A stretch of 64,000 nt of DNA from Palsa-504 sp050013055 (GTDB taxonomy: Bacteria > Actinomycetota > Actinomycetes > Streptosporangiales > Streptosporangiaceae), in assembly GCA_050013055.1 (NCBI GenBank), contig JBEKGC010000026.1, positions 24,761-88,760 of the forward strand, in the 5' to 3' direction. The translations under genes were made by a program, and so were the position numbers. The notes under the pieces are model-generated. The model searched no databases. It was not told the DNA's origin and worked only from the letters and a program-made list of their open reading frames with translations. This document shows positions 1 to 8,248 of the stretch, piece by piece. Each line of letters begins with the position of its first letter. Within the stretch, counting starts at the first letter, position 1.

Positions 1-612
1 GCCCGGCCGGCCGGGGCCGTCCGGGTAGAACGGCGCGTCGCTGGTCTGCGTCGAGGGAAAGGGGTTAGCCCATGCGGCTTTCAGGTACACGGCGTTCGCG
101 AGTACCAGCCTGGTCAGCGGCCCGACGCTGCCCGGTGGCAGCAGCCCGGTGACCTTTCCCGCGGTCTGCTCGGCGATTACGCGGTTGATCTCGTCCCGCG
201 CCCGACCAGGCGCACCGGCGAAGTCGGCGTCGCCGAGCGTGGCTCCTGCGTCGTTCAGCCGGGCGGTGAACTCGGGCCGCATAGGCAGGCCAGACTGGAC
301 CCACGCGGTATTCGGGGCCCGGAACGTCACCAGGCCGGCTGCGGTCGGCGTCGCCAGCAAAGCGGGCGCTGAGCCCAGCCCGTCGCCGGCCGGGTCGGCC
401 GATCGGTCCAGGTGCAGCGCGCGAGCCAGCTCCGCCGCCGTCTGGCCGCGAGCCCCGCACCAGGCCATCCACAGGGCACTGGCCACGCTGAGCGGTGAGA
501 AGACCGTGTTGGCGCCATCCTGCGCCAGCACCGGGTACAGGTCCGCGCCGAACGCGTCGGCGGTCGCCGCGGATTCGCGGGCCGCGCTCATCAAGGCTGC
601 TTCGTCAGGCAT
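1..612 (-). CDS. Serpin family protease inhibitor, N-terminal part (runs off the left edge)
   Basis: Reading the minus strand from an ATG at 612 gives an open frame that is still open at base 1, so the C-terminal half, including the reactive-centre loop, lies outside the window. The visible 204 residues match the serpin N-terminal core: NTVFSPLSVASAL near residue 36, then GARGQTAAELARALHL, and later the shutter/breach segment TAGKVTGLLPPGS followed by LVLANAVYLKAAWANPF. Serpins trap serine or cysteine proteases by a suicide conformational change. No signal peptide is visible, so a cytoplasmic role is possible. Whether it is inhibitory cannot be judged without the loop. A second ATG at codon 8 is an alternative start. 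Confidence 0.85.
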   Translation of the reverse strand, partial: MPDEAALMSAARESAATADAFGADLYPVLAQDGANTVFSPLSVASALWMAWCGARGQTAAELARALHLDRSADPAGDGLGSAPALLATPTAAGLVTFRAPNTAWVQSGLPMRPEFTARLNDAGATLGDADFAGAPGRARDEINRVIAEQTAGKVTGLLPPGSVGPLTRLVLANAVYLKAAWANPFPSTQTSDAPFYPDGPGRPG

Positions 613-701
613 CGTCGGTGCTACCTTCCCGGCCCCCTGGATCGCACCAGGCGCCGGAAAATCAGGTGCGAGAGACCGGGGATGCCGTGTAACCATGGCG
701 C

Positions 702-1709
702 ATGGTCTGGTCTACCACGACGGCGGTCGAAGAGTTTCTGGCTGAAGCCGGCGAATTCCTCCGCGCGGAACCCGCCAGGAACAGCGTCATCCTGACCGTG
801 GCCGAAAATCTCAGGGTCAAGGCCGCACCCGCCGCACCCGCCTCGGCCGGAGCCTCGCCGGGCGATGACCGGACGTTGCTCGGCTGGTGGCGTCCGAGCG
901 CCGACCCGGACCTGGTCGGCGGAGCGTTCCTGCACACGCCCCGGTTCCCGATTTTTCTCACCGCCATGAGCCGGCAGGCCGCGGCTGAGCTCGCCGCCGA
1001 GCAGGCTTCGTCCGGGCGGCTCGTCCACGGCGTCAACGCGGAGCAGGAGTCCGCGGCCGCCTTCACGGCGGCCTGGCAGCAGCGCACCGGCGACGATGCG
1101 CGGCTCCATCGCCGGATGCGCCTGTTCCGGCTCGCCGAACTCCTGCCTCCCGGTCGATGGCCAGAAGGATCAGCGCGGCTCGCCGCCAAACGTGACCGGG
1201 ACCTGCTGATCGCATGGTTCGACGCATTCGCCCGCGAGGTCGACGACCTGGCCGGCCAGGATCACGCGGCCGCCGTTGACGAGAGGCTCAGCTACGGCGG
1301 TGTTATGGTGTGGCAGGCCGGCGCCACCCCGGTGGCGATCGCAGGCGTTACCCGCGCCGTTGCCGGGATGGTGCGGGTCGGCCCCGTCTATACACCCCCC
1401 GAACTGCGCGGACGCGGGTACGGCGGTGCGGCCACCGCCGCCGTCAGCCAGGCGGCGCGCGACGTCGGCGCCGAGGAGGTCGTGCTCTACACCGACCTCG
1501 CCAACCCCACTAGTAACGCCTTGTACCAGCGTCTGGGCTACCGTCCGGTGGAAGATCGCGTCGTCCTGTCCTATCAGCCCGCGTCGCCGGGTCGTGCCGG
1601 ATCTCCTGCGACGCCCGGATCCACCGTGGTCCTTCTGGTGATGCGTCGGCTGCGGGGCGGGATTCATGGCCGGAGCTTTCTTGTGCTGGGACGGGAGGGC
1701 TTCGGTTAG
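702..1709 (+). CDS. GNAT family N-acetyltransferase with an abnormal C-terminal tail
   Basis: The 335-residue protein has a classical GNAT acetyl-CoA fold in its second half: the beta4 strand MVRVGPVYTPPELRGRGYG carries the pyrophosphate-binding R-G-R-G-Y-G loop, and it is followed by LYTDLANPTSNALYQRLGYRPV, the usual beta5/beta6 segment. The first ~150 residues are the family-typical but poorly conserved N-terminal half. The substrate is unknown. After residue ~290 (RVVLSYQ), where such proteins normally stop, the frame continues for ~45 Gly/Arg/Ser-rich residues. That tail is encoded by one copy of a repeat that recurs 298 bp downstream, so the native stop may have been lost by repeat insertion. 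The start ATG at 702 has no obvious ribosome binding site. Confidence 0.8.
   Translation: MVWSTTTAVEEFLAEAGEFLRAEPARNSVILTVAENLRVKAAPAAPASAGASPGDDRTLLGWWRPSADPDLVGGAFLHTPRFPIFLTAMSRQAAAELAAEQASSGRLVHGVNAEQESAAAFTAAWQQRTGDDARLHRRMRLFRLAELLPPGRWPEGSARLAAKRDRDLLIAWFDAFAREVDDLAGQDHAAAVDERLSYGGVMVWQAGATPVAIAGVTRAVAGMVRVGPVYTPPELRGRGYGGAATAAVSQAARDVGAEEVVLYTDLANPTSNALYQRLGYRPVEDRVVLSYQPASPGRAGSPATPGSTVVLLVMRRLRGGIHGRSFLVLGREGFG
1597..1668 (+). repeat. Imperfect direct repeat, copy 1 (inside the 3' end of the GNAT gene)
   Basis: The segment starting CCGGATCTCCTGCGA is repeated at 1895 with scattered substitutions. The two copies share CCGGATCTCCTGCGA, GCCCGGAT, ACCG, GGTC and TTCTGGT in the same order and spacing over about 45 bp, with weaker similarity for another ~25 bp. 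This copy encodes the unusual C-terminal tail of the acetyltransferase. Confidence 0.6.
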
Positions 1710-1894
1710 AGAGATGGTGCACCAGTGAGCAGGACAGGCCCGGGCCGGGCGGCGGCGGCCTTTCTAGGGGCGGTCGTCTCGGCGGGGGCAGCCGGCCGGT
1801 CTGGCGGAACTTAGAGCGTGACCGTTGTCGCCTCGATTGTGATCCGCCGCGCAGGCCCCATGGGTTTCACAGTTGGCTACGGCGCGGGAATGCA

Positions 1895-1968
1895 CCGGAT
1901 CTCCTGCGAGGCCCGGATGTACCGCGGTCTTTCTGGTAAAGCGGCGGCCGGTGGTGCAGGGTTTATGA
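1895..1968 (+). repeat. Imperfect direct repeat, copy 2
   Basis: Second copy of the repeat seen at 1597-1668, here in non-coding DNA. It runs directly into the intergenic element at 1951-2008, so the two may be parts of one larger mobile or structured element. Confidence 0.6.
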
Positions 1969-2008
1969 GGTGCCCGACACTCTCCGCAGGAGCCAAATCA
2001 TCCACAAG
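1951..2008 (-). repeat. GTGGAT/ATCCAC intergenic repeat, copy D
   Basis: On the minus strand this reads CTTGTGGATGATTTGGCTCC, close to the ends of copies at 34743-34781 (GTGGATAATTAGCTCC) and 50897-50945 (GTGGAATATTCGGCTC). The distal GTGG end at 1951 is poorly conserved, so the outer boundary is uncertain. Confidence 0.45.
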
Positions 2009-2192
2009 AGGCGGCTGCGGGCGGGACAGGAGTGTAGGAGATCGACATGAGTGGTGGGAGTGACGGCTGAGGGTGCACCCCGCCCCCGCACCCGACCCCG
2101 CCCCCGCCCGACCCCGCCCTGAGCCCCCCGCCCCAGCCCGGCCGGGGGTGCACGGTCTCGCCGGGAAGGCCGGGGCGCGTTAGGCTTCAGCG

Positions 2193-2589
2193 GTGCACGG
2201 ACTCGAGGATTTTGCCAGGCTGATCGCCAGTGATCACGGCCTGTGCGTGGTGTCGACGCTGCGGCCGGACGGGACGATCCAGTCGTCGGTGGTAAACCCG
2301 GGGTGACGCGCACCGGCTGGCCAACCTGAGGGCCCGGCCGCGTGCCACGGTCGTGGTCCGGTCGGGCTGGGAATGGGCTTCGGCCGAAGGACCGGCCGAG
2401 CTGGCCGGACCCGACGACCCGATGCCCGGAGTGGACGCGGAGCGGCTGCGCTTGCTGCTGCGGGAGATCTTCACCGCCGCGGGCGGCGAGCACGACGATT
2501 TCGGGGTCTACGACCGCGTGATGGCCGACGAGCGCCGCGCCGCCGTCCTGGTGACCCCAGAGCGGGGCTTCGCCCGGCCGCGGGGCTGA
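2193..2589 (+). pseudogene. Pyridoxamine 5'-phosphate oxidase family protein (FMN/F420 type), deleted and frameshifted
   Basis: The frame opened by GTG 2193 encodes an N-terminus typical of the family (LIASDHGLCVVSTLRPDGTIQSSVVNPG) and stops at TGA 2304-2306. The family signature then resumes in another frame from about 2308 with HRLANLRARPRATVVVRSGW, and ends with YDRVMADERRAAVLVTPER before the stop at 2589. About 25 residues that normally join the two blocks are missing, so an internal deletion plus frameshift has destroyed the gene. Intact relatives are small split-barrel flavin or F420 oxidoreductases of about 140-150 residues. TAGGCT (2181-2186) lies six bases before the GTG, a leaderless promoter layout that appears to survive. 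Confidence 0.75.
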
Positions 2590-2609
2590 CCGGGCCAGGC
2601 CCGCGACCC

Positions 2610-2615
2610 TAGGCT
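2610..2615 (+). promoter_or_regulatory. -10 element of a leaderless promoter for the alpha/beta hydrolase
   Basis: TAGGCT lies seven bases before the ATG at 2623 and there is no Shine-Dalgarno sequence, which would put the transcript start at or next to the start codon. The same layout recurs before several other genes in the window. Confidence 0.5.
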
Positions 2616-2622
2616 GGTCGCC

Positions 2623-3567
2623 ATGAACACAGGGCGGCCGCTGGACACCGAACGCCGCAGCATCACCATGCCCGACGGGCGGAAGGCCGACATGCTCATC
2701 GGCGGGCCGTCCGACGGCTTGCCGCTGGTGCTGCACGAGGGTACGCCAGGCGGGCTCGTGCTGTACCCGCCGACGGTCCGGGCCGCCCAGGTGCGCGGCC
2801 TGCGGGTCATCCTGGCGGCGCGGCCAGGGTACGAAGGATCCACGCCGCGCCCCGGGCGGCGGGTGGTCGATGTGGCCGCGGACACGGCCGCCGTCCTCGA
2901 TGAGCTCGGCGCGGACACCTTTGTCACCATGGGCTGGTCCGGCGGCGGACCGCACGCGCTGGCCTGCGCCGCGGTGCTGTCCGGACGCTGCCTGGCGGCG
3001 GCCTCCATCGCCGGGGTGGCGCCCTACCGGGCCGCCGGACTGGACTGGCTGGCCGGCATGGGCCAGGAGAACCTCGACGAGTTCGGTGCCGCCGTACGGG
3101 GCGAGGCGGCGCTGACTCAGTATCTCGAGGCCGACGCGGTCGCGGTGGGTGCCGTCACCGGGACCGAGGTGGCCCGGACGCTTGGCGGCCTGGTGATCGC
3201 CGCCGACCAGGCCGTGCTCACCGGGGAGTTCGCCGACCATGTCGCCGCCAGCCTGCGCGCCTCGATCAGCACAGGGCTGGCCGGCTGGCGCGATGATGAC
3301 CTGGCGTTCGTCGGGGACTGGGGCTTCTCCCTCGGCTGGGAACCGGTCGGGGCTACTGGTGTCACCGCCGCCGGGCCCGCCCCGGTCGCCATCTGGCAAG
3401 GCGACCAGGACCAGATGGTGCCGTTCGCGCACGGCCAGTGGCTGGCCGCCCACATCGCCGGCGCCCGCATGCACCTGCTCCCCGGCGAGGGCCACCTGTC
3501 GCTGACCGTCGGCTATCTCGACCGTATCCTCGACGACCTCCTCGACCTGGCCGGCCTCACCGGGTAG
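2623..3567 (+). CDS. Alpha/beta hydrolase
   Basis: A 314-residue alpha/beta-hydrolase-fold protein. The nucleophile elbow is GWSGGG (G-x-S-x-G, about residue 106), the oxyanion/His-Gly region corresponds to HEGTPGG near residue 43, and the catalytic histidine is in LPGEGHLSLTV near residue 290. An acid is likely in the IWQGDQDQMVPFAHGQW segment. No signal peptide or membrane segment is seen, so it should be cytoplasmic. Proteins of this type are often annotated as esterases or proline-iminopeptidase-like; the substrate cannot be deduced. It stands alone between two gene remnants and is probably expressed from its own leaderless promoter. Confidence 0.85.
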   Translation: MNTGRPLDTERRSITMPDGRKADMLIGGPSDGLPLVLHEGTPGGLVLYPPTVRAAQVRGLRVILAARPGYEGSTPRPGRRVVDVAADTAAVLDELGADTFVTMGWSGGGPHALACAAVLSGRCLAAASIAGVAPYRAAGLDWLAGMGQENLDEFGAAVRGEAALTQYLEADAVAVGAVTGTEVARTLGGLVIAADQAVLTGEFADHVAASLRASISTGLAGWRDDDLAFVGDWGFSLGWEPVGATGVTAAGPAPVAIWQGDQDQMVPFAHGQWLAAHIAGARMHLLPGEGHLSLTVGYLDRILDDLLDLAGLTG

Positions 3568-3586
3568 CACGCTGGGGCCGGCCTTC

Positions 3587-3737
3587 GTGGTCAAGCTCGA
3601 CGAGCTTATGGCCGCCGACGCGCTGCTGCTCGGCCGCGTCACCTACGGTGGCTTAGGGTCTGACCAGGCTCAAGCTCGCCGACGTCACAGAAATAGGCGC
3701 CGACGGGGTGAGCATCCAGCGCTATACGCGCGGTTAG
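3587..3737 (+). pseudogene. Remnant of a dihydrofolate-reductase-family (RibD C-terminal-like) gene
   Basis: Two short family fragments are visible in different frames. From 3587, VKLDELMAADALLLGRVTYG corresponds to the conserved segment near the N-terminal third of these ~190-residue reductases. From 3660, LTRLKLADVTEIGADGVSI with a stop at 3735-3737 corresponds to the last ~25 residues. Everything between them is gone, and the upstream end is also absent or fused to the preceding hydrolase terminator area. No functional protein is expected. It is the second gene remnant within 1.6 kb. Confidence 0.65.
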
Positions 3738-3764
3738 CAGGACGCCAGGGCGGCCGGGCGCTGG

Positions 3765-3770
3765 CAGAAT
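3765..3770 (+). promoter_or_regulatory. Probable -10 element of leaderless tex promoter
   Basis: CAGAAT is separated by six bases from the GTG start at 3777, with no ribosome binding site between them. The spacing matches other leaderless starts in the window. Confidence 0.4.
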
Positions 3771-3776
3771 GCTCTA

Positions 3777-6191
3777 GTGACGCAGACTCAATCAGGGGAC
3801 CAGGCCAGGTCCGTGGACCAGCGGATCGCCGGCGAGCTCGGCGTGGCCGTCAGGCAGGTCAGTGCCGCCGTGGAGTTGCTCGACGGCGGCGCCACCGTGC
3901 CGTTCATCGCCAGGTACCGCAAGGAAGCCACCGGCACCCTCGACGACGCGCAGCTGCGCACGCTGGAGGAGCGGCTGCATTACCTGCGCGAACTCGACGA
4001 ACGCCGGGCCGCGATCCTGACCGAGATCGGCCATCAGGGCAAGCTGACCGACGAGCTCGCGGGCCAGATCCGCGCCGCCGACTCCAAGGCCCGGCTGGAA
4101 GACCTGTACCTGCCCTACAAGCCGAAACGCCGCACCAGGGCCCAGATCGCCCGCGAGGCGGGCCTTGAGCCGCTGGCCGACCTGCTGCTGGCGAACCCGG
4201 ACAGAAACCCTCAGCGCGAGGCCGCGGCCTTCGTCGACGCCGCCAAGGGCATCGCCGATACCGCCCAGGCCCTGGACGGGGCGCGATCGATCCTGGTCGA
4301 GCGGTTCGCCGAGGACGCGGACCTGCTCGGCGAACTGCGCGAGGCGATGGCCGCCCGCGGCACGCTGAGCTCCAAAGTCCGCGACGGACAGGAACAAAAG
4401 GGTGCCAAGTTCGCCGACTACTTCGAGTTCAGCGAGCCGTTCGGACGGCTGCCCTCGCACCGCATCCTGGCCCTGTTCCGGGGTGAGAAGGAGGAGATCC
4501 TCGACCTCACCCTGGACCCAGGCACCCCGGACGCCGACAACGAGGCCCGCATCGCCGACCGCTTCGGCGTCCGCGACCAGGGCCGTCCGGCCGACACCTG
4601 GCTGAACGCGGCCGTCCACTGGGCCTGGCGTACCCGCATCCTGGTGCACCTGAGCGTGGACATCCGGGTCCGGCTGTGGCAGACGGCCGAGGACGAGGCG
4701 GTCCGGGTGTTCGCCGCTAACCTGCGTGACCTGCTGCTGGCCGCCCCGGCGGGCGCGCGCACCACGATCGGGCTTGACCCGGGTTTCCGCACCGGCGTCA
4801 AGGTCGCGGTCACCGATGCCACCGGCAAGGTGCTCGGCACCGCCACCATTTACCCGCACGAGCCGCACCGCCGCTGGGACGAGGCCATCGACGTTCTCGC
4901 CAAGCTCGCGCAGGCTCACCACGCGGATCTGATCGCCATCGGCAACGGCACCGCCTCGCGGGAGACCGACCGGCTGGCCGCCGACCTGATCAAACGGCAT
5001 CCCGGCCTCAGCCTCACCAAGGCGGTGGTCTCCGAGGCCGGCGCCAGCGTGTACTCGGCCTCGGCCTATGCCTCCGCCGAACTACCCGGCATGGACGTCT
5101 CGCTGCGCGGCGCGGTCTCGATCGCACGGCGGTTGCAGGACCCGCTGGCCGAGCTGGTCAAGATCGACCCGAAGTCGATCGGCGTCGGCCAGTACCAGCA
5201 CGACGTCGCCGAAGGCAAGCTGTCGCATTCACTGGACGCGGTGGTGGAGGACTGCGTGAACGCGGTCGGCGTGGACCTGAACACCGCCTCGCAGCCGCTG
5301 CTGGCCCGGGTGTCGGGGATCACGAGCAACCTGGCGGCCGCGATCGTGGCCCGCCGCGACTCCGAAGGCCCGTTCCGGACCCGCCAGCAGCTGATGACCG
5401 TGCCCCGGCTCGGCCCGAAGGCCTTCGAGCAATGCGCCGGGTTCCTGCGGATCCGCGGCGGTGACGATCCGCTCGATGCCTCCGGCGTGCATCCCGAGGC
5501 TTACCCCGTGGTCCGCCGCATCCTCGCCGCGACAGGAAGCGCCGCCGGCGACCTGATCGGCAGCAGCGCAGTGCTGCGCGGCTTGTCGCCGGCCACGTTC
5601 ACGGACGACCGTTTCGGGCTGCCGACCGTCACCGACATCCTGCGGGAGCTGGAAAAGCCCGGCCGCGACCCGCGCCCGGCGTTCACCACCGCCACGTTCG
5701 CCGAGGGCATCGAGAAGCTTGAGGACCTGGAACCCGGCCTGGTGCTCGAGGGCGTGGTCACCAACGTGGCCGCGTTCGGCGCGTTCGTCGACGTCGGCGT
5801 GCACCAGGATGGCCTGGTGCACGTGTCCGCCATGTCGCGGACCTTCGTCTCGGACCCGCACACGGTGGTCAAGTCCGGCGACGTGGTCCGGGTCAAGGTG
5901 CTCTCCGTCGACGTGCCGAGGAAACGGATCTCGCTCACCCTGCGGCTAGACGACGACGCGGTGCCGGGCGGGCGCCAGGCCGGCGGCCGCGACCGAGCCG
6001 AGGACCGCTCCGGATCAAGCCGATCAGGCCGAACGGCCCCTGGCTCAAGCGCCAGGCCCAGCCCGAGCCGGTCCGGCGGCCAGCGCACGAGCGAGCCTCC
6101 GGCCGAAGGCGCGCTGGCCGATGCGCTGCGCCGGGCCGGGCTTGTCCCGAAGCCGCCCAGGGATCGCGACGATCGCCGCGGCCGCGGCTAG
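3777..6191 (+). CDS. tex: Tex-type RNA-binding transcription accessory protein
   Basis: The 804-residue protein shows the full Tex domain order. An N-terminal helical region contains VPFIARYRKEATG (about residues 41-53) and EDLYLPYKPKRRTRA. A YqgF-like RNase-H fold starts at IGLDPGFRTGVKVAVTD (about 338), with IAIGNGTASRET later. Helix-hairpin-helix motifs include VGVDLNTASQPLLARVSGI and LMTVPRLGPKAFEQCAGF. A C-terminal S1 domain reads LVLEGVVTNVAAFGAFVDVG through DGLVHVSAMS. A basic, Ser/Arg/Gly-rich tail of ~90 residues follows, which is longer than in many homologues. Tex binds nucleic acid and influences transcription and stress survival. The GTG start is placed by the leaderless -10 just upstream. 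Confidence 0.95.
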   Translation: MTQTQSGDQARSVDQRIAGELGVAVRQVSAAVELLDGGATVPFIARYRKEATGTLDDAQLRTLEERLHYLRELDERRAAILTEIGHQGKLTDELAGQIRAADSKARLEDLYLPYKPKRRTRAQIAREAGLEPLADLLLANPDRNPQREAAAFVDAAKGIADTAQALDGARSILVERFAEDADLLGELREAMAARGTLSSKVRDGQEQKGAKFADYFEFSEPFGRLPSHRILALFRGEKEEILDLTLDPGTPDADNEARIADRFGVRDQGRPADTWLNAAVHWAWRTRILVHLSVDIRVRLWQTAEDEAVRVFAANLRDLLLAAPAGARTTIGLDPGFRTGVKVAVTDATGKVLGTATIYPHEPHRRWDEAIDVLAKLAQAHHADLIAIGNGTASRETDRLAADLIKRHPGLSLTKAVVSEAGASVYSASAYASAELPGMDVSLRGAVSIARRLQDPLAELVKIDPKSIGVGQYQHDVAEGKLSHSLDAVVEDCVNAVGVDLNTASQPLLARVSGITSNLAAAIVARRDSEGPFRTRQQLMTVPRLGPKAFEQCAGFLRIRGGDDPLDASGVHPEAYPVVRRILAATGSAAGDLIGSSAVLRGLSPATFTDDRFGLPTVTDILRELEKPGRDPRPAFTTATFAEGIEKLEDLEPGLVLEGVVTNVAAFGAFVDVGVHQDGLVHVSAMSRTFVSDPHTVVKSGDVVRVKVLSVDVPRKRISLTLRLDDDAVPGGRQAGGRDRAEDRSGSSRSGRTAPGSSARPSPSRSGGQRTSEPPAEGALADALRRAGLVPKPPRDRDDRRGRG

Positions 6192-6231
6192 CCTGGGCAA
6201 TACTCGCGCGCGCGAGACGCCCGCGCCCCGG

Positions 6232-6237
6232 TAGCAT
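6232..6237 (+). promoter_or_regulatory. Probable -10 element for thrS
   Basis: TAGCAT here would place transcription start near 6244, giving a ~30-base leader that contains GAAGGAG (6261-6267) six bases before the GTG at 6274. This arrangement argues for 6274 as the true thrS start and against the in-frame GTG at 6241. Confidence 0.4.
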
Positions 6238-6273
6238 CGGGTGACCAGTTCTTCCACCATGAAGGAGCCAACC

Positions 6274-8244
6274 GTGTCCAGCCAGCAGCTTCGTATCACC
6301 CTCGCAGGTCGCGAGCATGTGGTCGAGGCTGGCACGACGGCGGGCGAGGCGCTCGGCTCCGACTCTCACGTCATCGCCGCCCGGGTCAACGGGGAGCTGC
6401 GCGACCTGGCGTACGTGCTCGCCGACTCCGACGTCGTGGACCCGGTGGACGTGGCCAGCGACGATGGCAGGTATATCGTGCGGCACTCCACCGCGCACGT
6501 CATGGCGCAGGCCGTGCAGGAGCTATTTCCGCAGGCCAAGCTTGGTATCGGCCCGCCGGTGGAGAACGGCTTCTATTACGACTTCGATGTCGAGGCGCCG
6601 TTCACCCCGGCCGACCTGAAGGCGATCGAAGGCCGGATGCGCCAGATCGTCAAGAGTGGTCAGCGGTTCTCCCGCCGGGCGGTGACCGACGAGCAGGCCA
6701 GGTCAGAGCTGGCGGGCGAGCCGTACAAGCTGGAGCTGATCGGGCTCAAGGGCGGCTCGGCCGCGGGCTCGGACGACGGCGAGTCGGTGGAGGTCGGCGG
6801 GAACGAGCTGACCATCTACGACAACCTGGATCCGGCCAGTGGCGCGCTGTGCTGGAAGGACCTGTGCCGCGGCCCGCACGTCCCGACCACCAGGGCCATC
6901 CCGGCGTTCAAGCTGATGCGCACCGGCGGCGCCTACTGGCGGGGGAGTGAGAAGAACCCGCAGTTGCAGCGGATCTACGGTACCGCGTGGGAGTCGCGGG
7001 ACGCTCAGGACCAGTACGTGCGGCTGCTCGAGGAGGCCGAGAAGCGCGACCACCGCAAGCTCGGCGCGGAACTCGACCTGTTCTCGTTCCCGACCGAGAT
7101 CGGCAGCGGGCTTCCCATCTTCCATCCCAAGGGCGGCACCATCCGCCGGGTGATGGAGGATTACTCGCGCCGCCGCCACGCCGAAGCGGGGTACGAGTTC
7201 GTCACCACCCCGCACATCAGCAAGGAAGACCTGTTCATCACCTCCGGGCACCTGGGGTGGTACAAGGACGGCATGTTCCCGCCGATGGAGCTGGACGGGG
7301 CGACCTACTACGCCAAGCCGATGAACTGCCCGATGCACATCCTGATCTACGCGTCGCGTGGGCGGTCCTACCGCGAGCTGCCGCTGCGGTTGTTCGAGTT
7401 CGGCACCGTGTACCGGTACGAGAAGTCCGGCGTGGTGCACGGCCTGACCCGGGCCCGCGGCTTCACCCAGGACGATTCGCATATCTTCTGCGCCCCGGAG
7501 CAACTGGCCGGCGAGCTGGCCTCGCTGCTGAACTTTGTGGTCGGCCTGCTCCGCGACTTCGGCCTGACCGACTTCGAGGCTGAGCTGTCCACCCGGCCGG
7601 AGAAGTACGTCGGTGAGCTGGAGGAATGGGCGGCTGCGGAGGCGGCGCTCAAGCACGCCCTGGACTCCTCCGGGCTGCCGTACGTGATCGCGGAGGGGGA
7701 GGGCGCCTTCTACGCGCCCAAGATCGACGTGCACGTCAAGGACGCGATCGGACGCCGCTGGCAGCTGTCCACCCTGCAGGTCGACCTCCAGATGCCGGTC
7801 CGGTTCAACCTGGAGTACCAGGCCGCCGACGGCACCCGGAAGCGTCCGTACATGATTCACCGGGCGCTGTTCGGATCGATCGAGCGTTTCTTCGGGATCT
7901 TGGTCGAGCACTACGCGGGCGCGTTCCCGCCCTGGCTGGCGCCGGTCCAGGCCGTGGGCATCCCGATCGCCGACGCGCACGTGCCCTACCTGGAGAAGGT
8001 CGCGGCCGGCCTGCGCGAGCAGGGCATCCGGACCGAGGTCGATGACAGCGACGACCGGATGCAGAAGAAGATCAGGACGGCGCAGCGCCAGAAGGTGCCG
8101 TTCATGCTGATCGCGGGCGACGACGACGTGGCCGTCGGCGCGGTGTCGTTCCGGTTCCGCGACGGATCGCAGAAAAACGGCGTCCCGGTCGCGGACGCGA
8201 TCGCCGAGATCGTCGCCGCCGTCCGCGACCGCGTGCAGGTGTAA
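6274..8244 (+). CDS. thrS: Threonine--tRNA ligase
   Basis: Class II threonyl-tRNA synthetase, 656 residues from the GTG at 6274, chosen because GAAGGAG ends six bases upstream. An in-frame GTG at 6241 would add 11 residues but has no ribosome binding site. The order is an N-terminal TGS domain (LRITLAGREHVVEAGTTAGEAL), then the editing-type second domain starting at YIVRHSTAHVMAQAVQELFP, with the HxxxH metal motif. The catalytic core includes YYAKPMNCPMHILIYASRG (motif 2 region and zinc Cys) and TRARGFTQDDSHIFC. Motif 3 is RALFGSIERFFGILVEH, and the C-terminal anticodon-binding domain contains DDRMQKKIRTAQRQKVPFML. It charges tRNA-Thr in the cytoplasm. The HIT gene follows after four bases, indicating an operon. 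Confidence 0.97.
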   Translation: MSSQQLRITLAGREHVVEAGTTAGEALGSDSHVIAARVNGELRDLAYVLADSDVVDPVDVASDDGRYIVRHSTAHVMAQAVQELFPQAKLGIGPPVENGFYYDFDVEAPFTPADLKAIEGRMRQIVKSGQRFSRRAVTDEQARSELAGEPYKLELIGLKGGSAAGSDDGESVEVGGNELTIYDNLDPASGALCWKDLCRGPHVPTTRAIPAFKLMRTGGAYWRGSEKNPQLQRIYGTAWESRDAQDQYVRLLEEAEKRDHRKLGAELDLFSFPTEIGSGLPIFHPKGGTIRRVMEDYSRRRHAEAGYEFVTTPHISKEDLFITSGHLGWYKDGMFPPMELDGATYYAKPMNCPMHILIYASRGRSYRELPLRLFEFGTVYRYEKSGVVHGLTRARGFTQDDSHIFCAPEQLAGELASLLNFVVGLLRDFGLTDFEAELSTRPEKYVGELEEWAAAEAALKHALDSSGLPYVIAEGEGAFYAPKIDVHVKDAIGRRWQLSTLQVDLQMPVRFNLEYQAADGTRKRPYMIHRALFGSIERFFGILVEHYAGAFPPWLAPVQAVGIPIADAHVPYLEKVAAGLREQGIRTEVDDSDDRMQKKIRTAQRQKVPFMLIAGDDDVAVGAVSFRFRDGSQKNGVPVADAIAEIVAAVRDRVQV

Positions 8245-8248
8245 ACCT

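Larger units (their letters stand above)
1710..2192. other. Intergenic stretch with repeats and a C-rich tract
   Basis: I see no convincing gene here. A small open frame at 1818-2063 has no recognisable protein features. The stretch holds the second copy of a direct repeat, one copy of the GTGGAT/ATCCAC repeat family, and, at about 2078-2155, an almost pure C tract on the plus strand. The complement of that tract has many runs of three to five G and could form G-quadruplexes. A leaderless-type -10 (TAGGCT, 2181-2186) closes the stretch. Confidence 0.5.

Noticed and set aside
65..518. Minus-strand open frames in the first 0.5 kb as genes
   Set aside because: They are alternative frames of the truncated serpin coding region, which alone shows family conservation.
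149..745. Plus-strand 198-residue open frame
   Set aside because: Antisense to the serpin gene, with no recognisable protein features and biased low-complexity composition.
1818..2063. Small open frame as a gene
   Set aside because: No family resemblance or ribosome binding site, and it is composed of two repeat elements.
1963..3642. Long minus-strand open frame of 559 codons
   Set aside because: Antisense to the alpha/beta hydrolase; high GC keeps stop codons rare on the opposite strand.
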